A stretch of 64,000 nt of DNA, taken from positions 17,747 to 81,746 of the forward strand of contig OMXT01000001.1 in assembly GCA_900315125.1 (NCBI GenBank), written 5' to 3'. A program made the position numbers and the translations under genes. Below the pieces are notes generated by a model, which ran no database searches, was not told where the DNA came from, and saw only the letters and a list, made by a program, of their open reading frames with translations. Source of the stretch: an uncultured Eubacteriales bacterium (GTDB taxonomy: Bacteria > Bacillota > Clostridia > Peptostreptococcales > Anaerovoracaceae). Positions 36,316 through 44,502 of this stretch are shown here, in pieces (the first letter of the stretch is position 1; each line of letters begins with the position of its first letter).

Positions 36316-37839
36316 TTGAAATTATGTTTGAGTGATTTAAATTTAATCAGAGAGTCTGGGTGTGCTGCTGTTCCGGAGTATTCATTGGAGAATATGAAGA
36401 AGAATACGGAATCCAATCCAGTTTGGATTCACTTCGGCGGCGGTAACATTTTCCGGGGATTTATTGCAGGCATTCAGGATGCTTTATTGAATCAAGGATT
36501 TGAAAAGAGTGGTATTATTGTTGGAGAAGGATATGATTCGGAAGTAATTAGTCGAATATATCAGCCTTTTGACAAATTGGCTTTGCGAATTCTTATGTAT
36601 GCCGATGGATCGGTTGATCGTCGAGTGATAGGAGGAATAGGTGCTGCCATTAGCTGTGTTGCTGGAGATCTCGACGGACAGGGAAAGTTATTGATAGATG
36701 CAGTTAAGAAGGATTCTCTCCAACTCATTTCTTTCACTATTACTGAGAAGGGATATACAGCTGACGAGCATGGCATCGTAAATACTGCATGTTTGCTGTT
36801 GATGGCTCGTTACAAAAGCGGAGGAGCACCTATTGCTATGGTAAGTATGGATAATTGTTCTCGCAATGGCGAGTTGTTAAGAAACAAGGCTGCTAGCTGT
36901 TGTAAAAGAATGATTGCAGAAGGAAAGGTAGATGCTGGGTTTTATGATTATGTTTTTCTATCGGGCAAAGTCTCCTTTCCATGGACTATGATAGACAAAA
37001 TCACCCCTAGGCCTTCGCCAATAATTCAAAGAGATCTAGAGGATTTAGGATTCGAAGATATGGGCATTTTGGAAACGGCTAAACATACTTATATTGCTCC
37101 TTTTGTTAACACGGAATCGGCGGAATATCTAATTGTTGAGGATAATTTCCCTAATGGGAGACCAGCTATGGAAAGGGCAGGTGTGACATTTACTGATAGG
37201 GAGACGGTTGGTAAGGCTGAACGAATGAAAGTTATGACTTGCCTAAATCCACTGCATACCGCGATGGCTATCGCTGGCTGCCTTTTAGGGTACAAGAAAA
37301 TCAGTGATGAGATGGAGGATTCACAGATTGTCGGTTTGATTAAAGGCGTAGCTAGAGAGGGTATGAAAGTGGTTACAGATCCGGGAATAATATCTCCAGA
37401 AGACTTTTTAAACGAAGTAATAACAGAACGCCTGCCTAATCCTAATATACCCGATACCCCTCAACGCATAGTTACCGACACTTCGCAGAAAATACCGGTG
37501 CGTTATGGCATGACTTTACAAGCATATGAAAGCAAATGGCCGGGCTCCGTATCGAAACTCAAATTTATTCCATTTGTATTCGCGTTATGGCTTAGGTATC
37601 TGTATGGGAAAGATGATCAGGGCGCCGATTTGCCTTTGAGTTCGGATCCTCGTTTAGAGGAGCTTACTGGATTGGTGCATGGAGAGGTGGGTCAACTGGA
37701 GCAGATACTTGAAGATAGAACAATTTTTGGATTAGATTTGAAAGATGTTGGACTATCAAACTTGGTTCTATCATTCTATAAAGATATGTGTTCAGGACCC
37801 GGGTCTGTCCGTCGGGCATTGAAAAGGATTACCTGTTAA
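36316..37839 (+). CDS. uxuB: Fructuronate reductase (mannonate oxidoreductase)
   Basis: 507 residues from TTG 36316; AGGAG lies about nine bases upstream and no in-frame ATG is near. Mannitol-dehydrogenase superfamily: VWIHFGGGNIFRGFIAGIQD near residue 36, SFPWTMIDKITPRPS near 215 and KVMTCLNPLHTAMAIAG near 310 (catalytic Lys/Asn/His region). Reduces D-fructuronate to D-mannonate. Follows uxuA by 13 bases. Confidence 0.92.
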   Translation: MKLCLSDLNLIRESGCAAVPEYSLENMKKNTESNPVWIHFGGGNIFRGFIAGIQDALLNQGFEKSGIIVGEGYDSEVISRIYQPFDKLALRILMYADGSVDRRVIGGIGAAISCVAGDLDGQGKLLIDAVKKDSLQLISFTITEKGYTADEHGIVNTACLLLMARYKSGGAPIAMVSMDNCSRNGELLRNKAASCCKRMIAEGKVDAGFYDYVFLSGKVSFPWTMIDKITPRPSPIIQRDLEDLGFEDMGILETAKHTYIAPFVNTESAEYLIVEDNFPNGRPAMERAGVTFTDRETVGKAERMKVMTCLNPLHTAMAIAGCLLGYKKISDEMEDSQIVGLIKGVAREGMKVVTDPGIISPEDFLNEVITERLPNPNIPDTPQRIVTDTSQKIPVRYGMTLQAYESKWPGSVSKLKFIPFVFALWLRYLYGKDDQGADLPLSSDPRLEELTGLVHGEVGQLEQILEDRTIFGLDLKDVGLSNLVLSFYKDMCSGPGSVRRALKRITC

Positions 37840-37854
37840 TTATGAGGAGGCAAA

Positions 37855-38505
37855 ATGAACGAAATAATTAATGCTTTAGAAAAACTTCGCATATTGCCGG
37901 TTATTGCATTAGATGACAGTAAAGACGCGATCCCTGTTATGCAGGCACTTATTGATGGAGGCTTGCCGTGTGCAGAAATTACGTTTAGAACTGATGCTGC
38001 GGAGGATTCTATTAGAATTATAGGAAGGGAGTTCCCAAATGTTGTGTTAGGAGCGGGCACTGTCATGACGATAGAACAAGTCGAAAAGGCCCTAGAGGCG
38101 GGTGCTAGTTTCATCGTTACCCCTGGACTGAATGAGCCGGTTGTTGACTATTGTATAAGCCGTGATGTTACCGTATTTCCTGGGTGCATGGATACTTATG
38201 CTATAGAGAAAGCTATTGCCAGAGGATTGGAGATTGTTAAGTTCTTTCCTGCAGAGCCGATGGGGGGCATGAAGATGATTAATGCACTCGCAGGACCGTA
38301 TAACAAGCTGAAATTCATGCCTACAGGTGGCATAAATCCTTCTAATCTTAGTGAATATATGAAAAGTGATAAGATTTTCTCTGTAGGCGGTAGTTGGATG
38401 GTAAAAAAAGCTCTAATTAATGAAAGACGTTTTGATGAAATATCAAGTCTTGCACATGAAGCTGTAGAAATAAGAGATAAAGCGGGTGATCATGATGGGA
38501 AATAA
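37855..38505 (+). CDS. eda: KDPG (2-keto-3-deoxy-6-phosphogluconate) aldolase
   Basis: 216 residues, GAGGAGG before the ATG. Class I aldolase motifs: AEITFRTDAA with the catalytic Glu near residue 43, GAGTVMTIEQ near 70, and EIVKFFPAEPMGG with the Schiff-base Lys near 129. Splits KDPG to pyruvate and glyceraldehyde-3-phosphate, the end step for all uronates here. Overlaps the KDG kinase start by 11 bases. Confidence 0.95.
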   Translation: MNEIINALEKLRILPVIALDDSKDAIPVMQALIDGGLPCAEITFRTDAAEDSIRIIGREFPNVVLGAGTVMTIEQVEKALEAGASFIVTPGLNEPVVDYCISRDVTVFPGCMDTYAIEKAIARGLEIVKFFPAEPMGGMKMINALAGPYNKLKFMPTGGINPSNLSEYMKSDKIFSVGGSWMVKKALINERRFDEISSLAHEAVEIRDKAGDHDGK

Positions 38506-39520
38506 AGTCGTAACCTTTGGAGAAATTATGCTTAGATTAGCGCCGCAGGGATATTACAGATTCTTACAAGCGGATAGTTATGGCGCCACGTATGGAGGAG
38601 GTGAGGCTAACGTTGCAGTTTCTCTGGCTAATTATGGTATGGATGTAAAATATGTTACAAAACTACCCGAACACGAGATTGGCCAGGCGGGAGTAAATGC
38701 ACTGAGAAGATATGGAGTTGATACTACCTGTATCGTAAGAGGGGGCAACCGTGTTGGGATATATTATCTAGAAAAGGGTGCATCTCAAAGACCCTCAAAG
38801 GTCATTTATGATCGTGCGGGCTCTGCAATTGCGGAGGCAGATCCTGAGGAATTTGATTGGAACAAAATTTTTCAAGATGTTGGATGGTTTCATTTTACTG
38901 GAATCACGCCAGCTTTGTCAGATAAAGCCGCGCAAATTTGTGAGCAAGCATGTAAAGTCGCTAAGGAAAAGGGAATTACAATTTCTTGCGATCTAAATTA
39001 CAGAAAGCGTTTGTGGAGTCGTGATAAGGCGCAGGAGGTGATGACCCGACTGTGCCATTATGTGGATGTTTGTATAGCGAATGAAGAGGATGCAGAAGAT
39101 GTATTTGGAATTCGTGCTACAGATAGTGACGTAAATAAGGGAAATCTCGATAAACTTGGATACGTAGAGGTTGCTGAAAAATTATCAGAGCGTTTTGGCT
39201 TTAAGGAAGTGGCAATCACGCTAAGAGAGTCTATTTCAGCCAGCAATAATAATTGGTCTGCAATGCTTTATTGTGGAGGAGAGGTCTATAATAGTAATAA
39301 GTATTCTATGACGATTGTTGATCGAGTTGGCGGTGGAGACAGTTTTGGGGCGGGCTTGATTTACGGTGAGATGAATGGATATAGTCCACAAGATAGGTTA
39401 GAATTTGCGGTTGCTGCGTCCTGTCTTAAGCATAGTGTAGAGGGTGACTTTAACATGGTAAATGCTGATGAGGTCAGAAATCTAATGAATGGGGATGCGT
39501 CTGGTAGAGTTAAGCGGTAA
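38495..39520 (+). CDS. kdgK: 2-keto-3-deoxygluconate kinase (PfkB family)
   Basis: 341 residues from ATG 38495 (38492 equally possible; both overlap eda). PfkB features: TFGEIMLRLAPQGYYRFLQAD at the start, GGGEANVAVSLANYG near residue 33, and the ATP/catalytic motif VDRVGGGDSFGAGLIYG near residue 275 with the catalytic Asp. Phosphorylates KDG to KDPG. Last gene of the island; the terminator is 150 bases on. Confidence 0.93.
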   Translation: MGNKVVTFGEIMLRLAPQGYYRFLQADSYGATYGGGEANVAVSLANYGMDVKYVTKLPEHEIGQAGVNALRRYGVDTTCIVRGGNRVGIYYLEKGASQRPSKVIYDRAGSAIAEADPEEFDWNKIFQDVGWFHFTGITPALSDKAAQICEQACKVAKEKGITISCDLNYRKRLWSRDKAQEVMTRLCHYVDVCIANEEDAEDVFGIRATDSDVNKGNLDKLGYVEVAEKLSERFGFKEVAITLRESISASNNNWSAMLYCGGEVYNSNKYSMTIVDRVGGGDSFGAGLIYGEMNGYSPQDRLEFAVAASCLKHSVEGDFNMVNADEVRNLMNGDASGRVKR

Positions 39521-39670
39521 TTAATAGATTCTGCACGACGTGGGGTTGTAAGAGAGCGATAATTGTATATTTGTAGACAGCAGGATATGTGTGAGGAAGC
39601 AGTCCGTTGTATACGTGGGGAAGCTTACCGGTACCCGGTGAATTAATAGAAATAATATGCATAATTTATG

Positions 39671-39709
39671 CAATGCTTTTGGAATTATATTCCAAAAGCA
39701 TTGTTTTTT
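39671..39709 (+). terminator. Strong rho-independent terminator closing the uronate island
   Basis: Perfect 14-base stem CAATGCTTTTGGAA / TTCCAAAAGCATTG with a five-base loop and TTTTTT at 39704-39709. The preceding bases 39521-39670 hold no gene. Confidence 0.93.
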
Positions 39710-39729
39710 ATGCAGAAATGGGTTATAAT
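39701..39729 (+). promoter_or_regulatory. Putative promoter of the NifU-like gene
   Basis: TTGTTT (39701-39706), 17 bases, TATAAT (39724-39729). It partly overlaps the terminator's T-run. RBS AAGGGG precedes the ATG at 39791. Confidence 0.55.
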
Positions 39730-39790
39730 TCCACAGAAAGTAGTTTGTTTAGATGAACATTTGCCAGAAAGAAAAAGGGGTAAAAGTTAT

Positions 39791-40126
39791 ATGGAACAGA
39801 CAAAAGAGACGGTCAGGATCCAGAAGATCATCGCCGAGAAGGTCAATCCGCTGCTGGAGAAGCACCTGGGGGGCATGGTCCTGCAGGATTATGCGGACGG
39901 CGTGATGACCGTGAAGTTCACGGGAGCATGCCGGGCGTGCTACGCGGCGGAGGATACGCTGGACAACGTGGTGAAGGATATTTTCAGCCGGGAAATGCCG
40001 GAGGTGAAGGATATCCTGCTGGATAATTCCGTAGATGATGATCTGCTGGATTTCGCCCGTTCGCTGATGCGCGGCGGCGGGAGCAGGGATGGAAAACCCT
40101 CTGATGCGAGCGGATCGGAGAGATGA
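39791..40126 (+). CDS. NifU C-terminal-domain protein (Fe-S cluster scaffold/carrier type)
   Basis: 111 residues from ATG 39791; the frame is open back to 39668 but that stretch is the terminator. NifU-C fold: EKVNPLLEKHLGGMVLQDYADGVMTVKFTGACRACYAAEDTLDNVVKDIF, with the CRAC pair that carries a [4Fe-4S] cluster. C-terminal tail rich in Gly/Ser. Might serve the Fe-S dehydratases and hydrogenase of this window (inference). Confidence 0.85.
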   Translation: MEQTKETVRIQKIIAEKVNPLLEKHLGGMVLQDYADGVMTVKFTGACRACYAAEDTLDNVVKDIFSREMPEVKDILLDNSVDDDLLDFARSLMRGGGSRDGKPSDASGSER

Positions 40127-40135
40127 GGAATAGAT

Positions 40136-40378
40136 ATGAATATTGGAGTCAAGTTCTGCGGCGGCTGCAATCCGCGGTATGACCGGGGAGAATTCTACAG
40201 GAATTTTCTGCGGGAGCACGGGGAGCAGCATATAGAGACGGCGTCGCCGGACGCGCTCTATGACCTGCTGCTTGTCATCTGCGGCTGCCCCAGTGCCTGC
40301 GCGGATATATCCGGGCTGCAGTATCGCAGGAAGCTGGTGATCGACGACGGGAGCATGCCCGGGGATCTGCAGTCGTAG
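40136..40378 (+). CDS. Small Cys-rich protein with CGGCNPRYDR motif
   Basis: 80 residues, nine bases after the NifU-like gene and surely in the same transcript. Not assigned to a characterised family. Four Cys in two groups: FCGGCNPRYDR at residues 7-17 and ICGCPSACADI near residues 48-58 (CxC-x3-C), suggesting metal or Fe-S binding. No signal peptide. Pairing with a NifU-type scaffold points to Fe-S handling (inference). Confidence 0.65.
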   Translation: MNIGVKFCGGCNPRYDRGEFYRNFLREHGEQHIETASPDALYDLLLVICGCPSACADISGLQYRRKLVIDDGSMPGDLQS

Positions 40379-40424
40379 ACGGGAGCATGCCAAAACAACC
40401 CGAAGCCATACAAGCGGCGGCAGA

Positions 40425-41375
40425 CTAGAGATAGTAAGACATGAGGAATGCCGCAGCCAGAGGTATGGTTACGATGGATACCAGCGTGCTCAGGGAGACG
40501 ATCTCCGCCAGGCAGAGGCTGTTTTTATTGTACTGCTCCGCGATGGGCACGACCATGACTGCTGTAGGCAGCACGGACATGAAGACCAGGGTCAGCTTGA
40601 CGCCGGCACTGAGGAAGGGCATGGGATTGACCACAAGGAACGTGATCACGGGAATGATCGCCATGGCGATGACGGTGGTGGTCACATTCTTCCTGTTCAG
40701 CAGGTGATGGAAGTCGCTGGAACCCAGTTGCATGCCCACGAGAATCATGGAGATGGGGATCGTCGCGTCGGACAGCATCTGGACGATGTCATCGATGATG
40801 GCGGGCGGGCGGACGCCGAGAACCAGCATGACCAGGCCAACTGCGATAGAAAGCATGAGAATATTGCATATGGATTTCAGGAACTGGCGGAGGCTCGTTC
40901 TCACCTTGGTGCCCACGTTCATGACGCTGGGCGAGATTCCCATCATAAACACGTTGAGGATGACGTTGCTCATGGCCATGAGATAGAGGAAATCATTGCC
41001 AAACACAGCCTTTGTTATAGGGAATCCCATGAACCCGCTGTTCGTAGCGACAACAGCGACGATGAGTGCGCCGTGATCCTCCTTCGGCTTCAGCCGGAAC
41101 AGGCGGATCAGCACGTAGGCGGCCAGACCGCCGGCAGCGTAGAATATGGCTGTACCGACCCAGGTCTGTATGGTATCCATCATGACGTCACGGGACAGTG
41201 TCTTGGAATAGATGGAACTCGCCAGCATGCAGGGGGCTGTGATGTACATCATGAGATTCGTGATCACCGGTATGGCGGAATTGGAAAGGATATCCATTCG
41301 ATTGGCGATGTAGCCGATCAAAATCAGTGAAAATATAGATATGACCTTACCGATAACAACAAACATAACTGACAT
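40425..41375 (-). CDS. AEC (auxin efflux carrier) family transporter
   Basis: 316 residues, start ATG 41375 with AAGGAGGA upstream on the minus strand. About ten membrane segments; typical GFMGFPITKAVFGND near residue 115 and MILVGMQLG near 215. AEC members export or exchange organic acids such as malate or malonate. Divergent from the sigma-54 activator gene. Confidence 0.87.
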   Translation of the reverse strand: MSVMFVVIGKVISIFSLILIGYIANRMDILSNSAIPVITNLMMYITAPCMLASSIYSKTLSRDVMMDTIQTWVGTAIFYAAGGLAAYVLIRLFRLKPKEDHGALIVAVVATNSGFMGFPITKAVFGNDFLYLMAMSNVILNVFMMGISPSVMNVGTKVRTSLRQFLKSICNILMLSIAVGLVMLVLGVRPPAIIDDIVQMLSDATIPISMILVGMQLGSSDFHHLLNRKNVTTTVIAMAIIPVITFLVVNPMPFLSAGVKLTLVFMSVLPTAVMVVPIAEQYNKNSLCLAEIVSLSTLVSIVTIPLAAAFLMSYYL

Positions 41376-41408
41376 CCTCCTTCAAAAAGCAACATATAAT
41401 CAATATAT

Positions 41409-41426
41409 AACAAAGCCCTGACCGGC
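41409..41426 (+). repeat. Dispersed 18-base intergenic repeat, copy 2
   Basis: Identical to the 18-mer at 19781-19798. Lies between the divergent AEC and activator genes. Confidence 0.7.
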
Positions 41427-41503
41427 GCAATCCTAAAACTGAATTTTTATGCACGTGAATAGGGTGTATACACTTTATTAATGAGAATATACAGGGGACA
41501 TAT

Positions 41504-42883
41504 ATGAGTGAATCACATAGGACAAAAGAAGAAAATCAGCTGAAGGAGCTGGAAGAGATCCTGGAGGCCTCCTTTGACGGGATCATGGTCACCGACAAGG
41601 ACGGCAACTGCATCATGGCCAACTCCTCTTATACGAGAAATACAGGGATTCAGCACGACGAGATCGTGGGACATAATGTGAGGGAGCTCCTCAATCCCGT
41701 GTGGATGAAGGATTCCATCGCTCTGGAGGTAATTAGGAAACTGGAACCGATGGCTATGGAACACGATACCCAGAACGGCAATCATATCGTCGTGACGGGC
41801 ACGCCCATATTTGATGAAGACGGAAATCTGAAGCGGGTCGTGGTAAACACCCGTGATAATTCGGAGATCAGCCACCTGAAGATGAAACTGAGCGAGGCGG
41901 AATCCATGGAACGGATCTACCTGAAAAACATCGGTCTCCACAAGGAACTGGTGAATATCAATAATGATACCGTCGTTGTCAACAACCGGATGCGTGATAT
42001 CTATGAGGTAGCCCGCCGGGTCAGTTCCTATAATACCACTGTACTGATCACAGGAGAGTCCGGAACGGGGAAAGAACTGGTGGCCAGGTATATCCATAAT
42101 GAAGATAAGAACCGCAGAGATAAGCCCTTCGTCGTAATAAACTGCGGCGCCATCCCGCCGAATCTGATGGAATCCGAACTGTTCGGCTATACGGAAGGGT
42201 CCTTTACCGGCGCCATCAAGGGCGGCAAGAAAGGACTGTTCGAGGAAGCGGAGGGCGGCGTCATCTTTCTGGACGAGATCGGCGAGATGGATCTCTCCAT
42301 GCAGGTCAAGCTGCTCCGCGTCCTGGAAAACCGGTCCGTCCGCCGGATCGGCAGCCAGACAGAGGTTCCTATCAATGTCCGCATCGTTGCTGCTACAAAC
42401 AGAGATCTAGAGAAGGAGGTCAGGGAGGGACACTTCCGGGATGATCTCTATTACCGTCTGAACGTTGTTTCGCTGCGGGTGCCTCCGCTGAGAGAGCGGA
42501 AGGATGAGATCCTGCCCCTTGCCACCAAGTTTATCAATAATTTTAATCACCTTTACGGACAGCATAAGAAACTGACCTTCGACCTGGTGCAGGCTCTGGA
42601 AAATTACCACTGGTCCGGTAATATACGGGAACTGAAGAATGTCATAGAAAACCTGGTGGTCACGACGGACGGGGACTATATCTACAGCAGCGACCTGCCC
42701 TGGGTGAAGAGCAGGGCGCCGGAGACAAAAGGAATGCCTACGCTGAAGGAAGCGGTAGACGGGTTCGAGAAGGACTTCCTCAGCAAAGCCAAGCAGCGTT
42801 GGAAGACCACGGACAAAATTGCCCGCATGCTGGACGTCAACCAGTCGACCATATCGAGGAAGCTTCGCAAGTACGGCATTTGA
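41504..42883 (+). CDS. PAS-domain sigma-54 enhancer-binding activator
   Basis: 459 residues. PAS sensor at about 18-120, AAA+ domain at about 155-390 with Walker A GESGTGK at 184-190, the sigma-54 contact loop GSFTGA ([13 protein letters not shown]), Walker [13 protein letters not shown], and a Fis-type HTH at the C-terminus ([25 protein letters not shown]). No receiver domain, so it senses a ligand through PAS. A perfect sigma-54 promoter lies 131 bases after its stop, before thiolase; another precedes dctP. Confidence 0.95.
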   Translation: MSESHRTKEENQLKELEEILEASFDGIMVTDKDGNCIMANSSYTRNTGIQHDEIVGHNVRELLNPVWMKDSIALEVIRKLEPMAMEHDTQNGNHIVVTGTPIFDEDGNLKRVVVNTRDNSEISHLKMKLSEAESMERIYLKNIGLHKELVNINNDTVVVNNRMRDIYEVARRVSSYNTTVLITGESGTGKELVARYIHNEDKNRRDKPFVVINCGAIPPNLMESELFGYTEGSFTGAIKGGKKGLFEEAEGGVIFLDEIGEMDLSMQVKLLRVLENRSVRRIGSQTEVPINVRIVAATNRDLEKEVREGHFRDDLYYRLNVVSLRVPPLRERKDEILPLATKFINNFNHLYGQHKKLTFDLVQALENYHWSGNIRELKNVIENLVVTTDGDYIYSSDLPWVKSRAPETKGMPTLKEAVDGFEKDFLSKAKQRWKTTDKIARMLDVNQSTISRKLRKYGI

Positions 42884-42964
42884 TGCAAAAACGAATAATT
42901 GGGGCATTCTGACAATGCGATAATGCATATTCTGAAGCCTCAGAAATGACAGAAAAAATCGCAG

Positions 42965-43009
42965 CGCGATAAAGAGTGTTGAATTTTCAACGTTCTTTAT
43001 CGCGTTTTT
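42965..43009 (+). terminator. Rho-independent terminator of the activator gene
   Basis: Stem CGCGATAAAGA / TCTTTATCGCG (42965-42975 and 42994-43004), an inner GTTGA/TCAAC pairing, and TTTTT at 43005-43009. Ends just before the sigma-54 promoter. Confidence 0.92.
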
Positions 43010-43013
43010 ACAT

Positions 43014-43030
43014 TTGGCACACGGGTTGCA
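43014..43030 (+). promoter_or_regulatory. Sigma-54 promoter of the thiolase/CoA-transferase unit
   Basis: TTGGCAC-N5-TTGCA with exact -24/-12 spacing (TGGCAC 43015-43020, TTGCA 43026-43030). It lies 70 bases before the ATG. TGATGCAAAAA near 42882 and AATGCATA near 42922 recall the TGCATC elements before the dctP promoter. Confidence 0.9.
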
Positions 43031-43099
43031 TTATACTATGGCAGCCAAAGAGTTTATGAAAGAGTTCAGATAGAACCCTTGAAAGGAGAGCAAAATAAG

Positions 43100-44278
43100 A
43101 TGAGAAATGTAGTAATCGTGGCAGGCTGCAGAACTCCTATAGGGAAGATCAATGGAATGTTCCATACGATCACATCGCTGGATCTGTCCATTCCGGTCAT
43201 GCAGAATCTCGTAAAGAGAGCAGGCATCGATCCGGAGATCATTGACGATGTCATCTGGGGCTGCAACTATCAGAGAACGTATAAAGAAAATAATCTGGCG
43301 AGAGTAGCTGCTGTCAAGGCGGGACTGCCGGTAACCGTTCCGGGGATCACCATCCACAGAAACTGCACTTCGTCCATGTCATCCATCCAGTTTGGATATT
43401 ACCAGATCAAAGCAGGCGAAGCGGACTGCATCATGGCAGGCGGAGCAGATTCCATGAGTACCGCGCCTCACATGCTGTTCGGCGCGCGGGACGGAATCAA
43501 GTTTGGAGACATGCAGCTCCATGATTCTATGTGGGATTCCCTGACGAACCTGGGCGTTGGCCCGGCCATGGGCATCACCGCAGAGAATGTTGCAGAGGAG
43601 TACAATGTGACCCGTGAGCAGATGGACCGCTACTCCCTCCGCTCCCAGCAGAGAGCATGCGCAGCCATCGACGCCGGAAAGTTCAAGGATGAGATCGTTC
43701 CTGTAACCGTACACGGCAAGAAGGGCGATACCACATATGATACCGATGAGGGTCCGAGAAGGGATTCCACTTATGAGAAGCTGGCTAAGCTGAAGCCCAC
43801 ATTCAAGCAGGACGGGACCGTAACCGCAGGCAATGCATCCGGCATGAACGATGCGGCATCCGGCGTCATCCTGATGAGCGAGGACAAGGCAAAGGAACTG
43901 GGCGTTCCTATCATGGCGAGGATCGTGTCCACAGCAACGACAGGCGTACCTCCTGAGGTCATGGGCATCGGACCGATCAGTTCTTCTCAGAAGGCTCTGG
44001 CCAAGGCGGGACTGACCATAGACGATATGGATCTGGTTGAGATCAACGAAGCCTTCGCCGCGCAGTGCCTGGCATGCCAGAAGACACTGGGGATCCCCGA
44101 TGACAAGCTGAACGTCAACGGCAGCGGCATTTCACTGGGACACCCGGTAGGCGCTACCGGTTCCCGCCTGGTCATCGCCCTGATGTATGAGCTGAAGAGA
44201 AGAGGACAGAAGTACGGACTTGCTACTCTGTGCGCAGGCGGCGGCATGGGGACCGCAGTCATCATAGAGATGGTATAG
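43100..44278 (+). CDS. Acetyl-CoA acetyltransferase (second thiolase)
   Basis: 392 residues from ATG 43100, with AAAGGAG at 43082-43088. Catalytic residues: Cys in HRNCTSSMSS near residue 87, His in SLGHPVGATGS near 345, Cys in CAGGGMG near 377. Closer to the classical biosynthetic thiolase pattern than the copy at 2872. Under the sigma-54 promoter with the CoA-transferase after it; acetoacetyl-CoA formation or cleavage. Confidence 0.93.
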   Translation: MRNVVIVAGCRTPIGKINGMFHTITSLDLSIPVMQNLVKRAGIDPEIIDDVIWGCNYQRTYKENNLARVAAVKAGLPVTVPGITIHRNCTSSMSSIQFGYYQIKAGEADCIMAGGADSMSTAPHMLFGARDGIKFGDMQLHDSMWDSLTNLGVGPAMGITAENVAEEYNVTREQMDRYSLRSQQRACAAIDAGKFKDEIVPVTVHGKKGDTTYDTDEGPRRDSTYEKLAKLKPTFKQDGTVTAGNASGMNDAASGVILMSEDKAKELGVPIMARIVSTATTGVPPEVMGIGPISSSQKALAKAGLTIDDMDLVEINEAFAAQCLACQKTLGIPDDKLNVNGSGISLGHPVGATGSRLVIALMYELKRRGQKYGLATLCAGGGMGTAVIIEMV

Positions 44279-44307
44279 AACGAAAAGATTACAAAGAGCG
44301 AACATTC

Positions 44308-44486
44308 GGGGTATTGAGAGTCTTTGGGGTATTGAGGACGAAGAGATCAGGGCCTGGGGAGGTCCGGAAACGAAAAGAGATTAGAAACAGAAGGGATCTG
44401 TTTGGAGATTAGGGATTAAGCCTTCGGGCTTAGAGATTAAATTCAGTGAGTAATTGGAGATTAGAAGATAAAGCAAAAGTGATTAG
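44308..44486 (+). repeat. Direct-repeat leader before the CoA-transferase gene
   Basis: The 224-base gap after thiolase is purine-rich. GGGGTATTGAG occurs at 44308-44318 and 44326-44336. GAGATTAG occurs at 44377, 44405 and 44457, with GAGATTAA at 44433 and GTGATTAG at 44479; the first three of the series are exactly 28 bases apart. A small AGCC-TTCG-GGCT hairpin is at 44419-44430. Function unknown. Confidence 0.6.
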
Positions 44487-44502
44487 ACAGGAGATGTGAG
44501 AT

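Noticed and set aside
39668-39790. N-terminal extension of the NifU-like protein
   Set aside because: This stretch is the strong terminator and promoter region; the RBS supports 39791.
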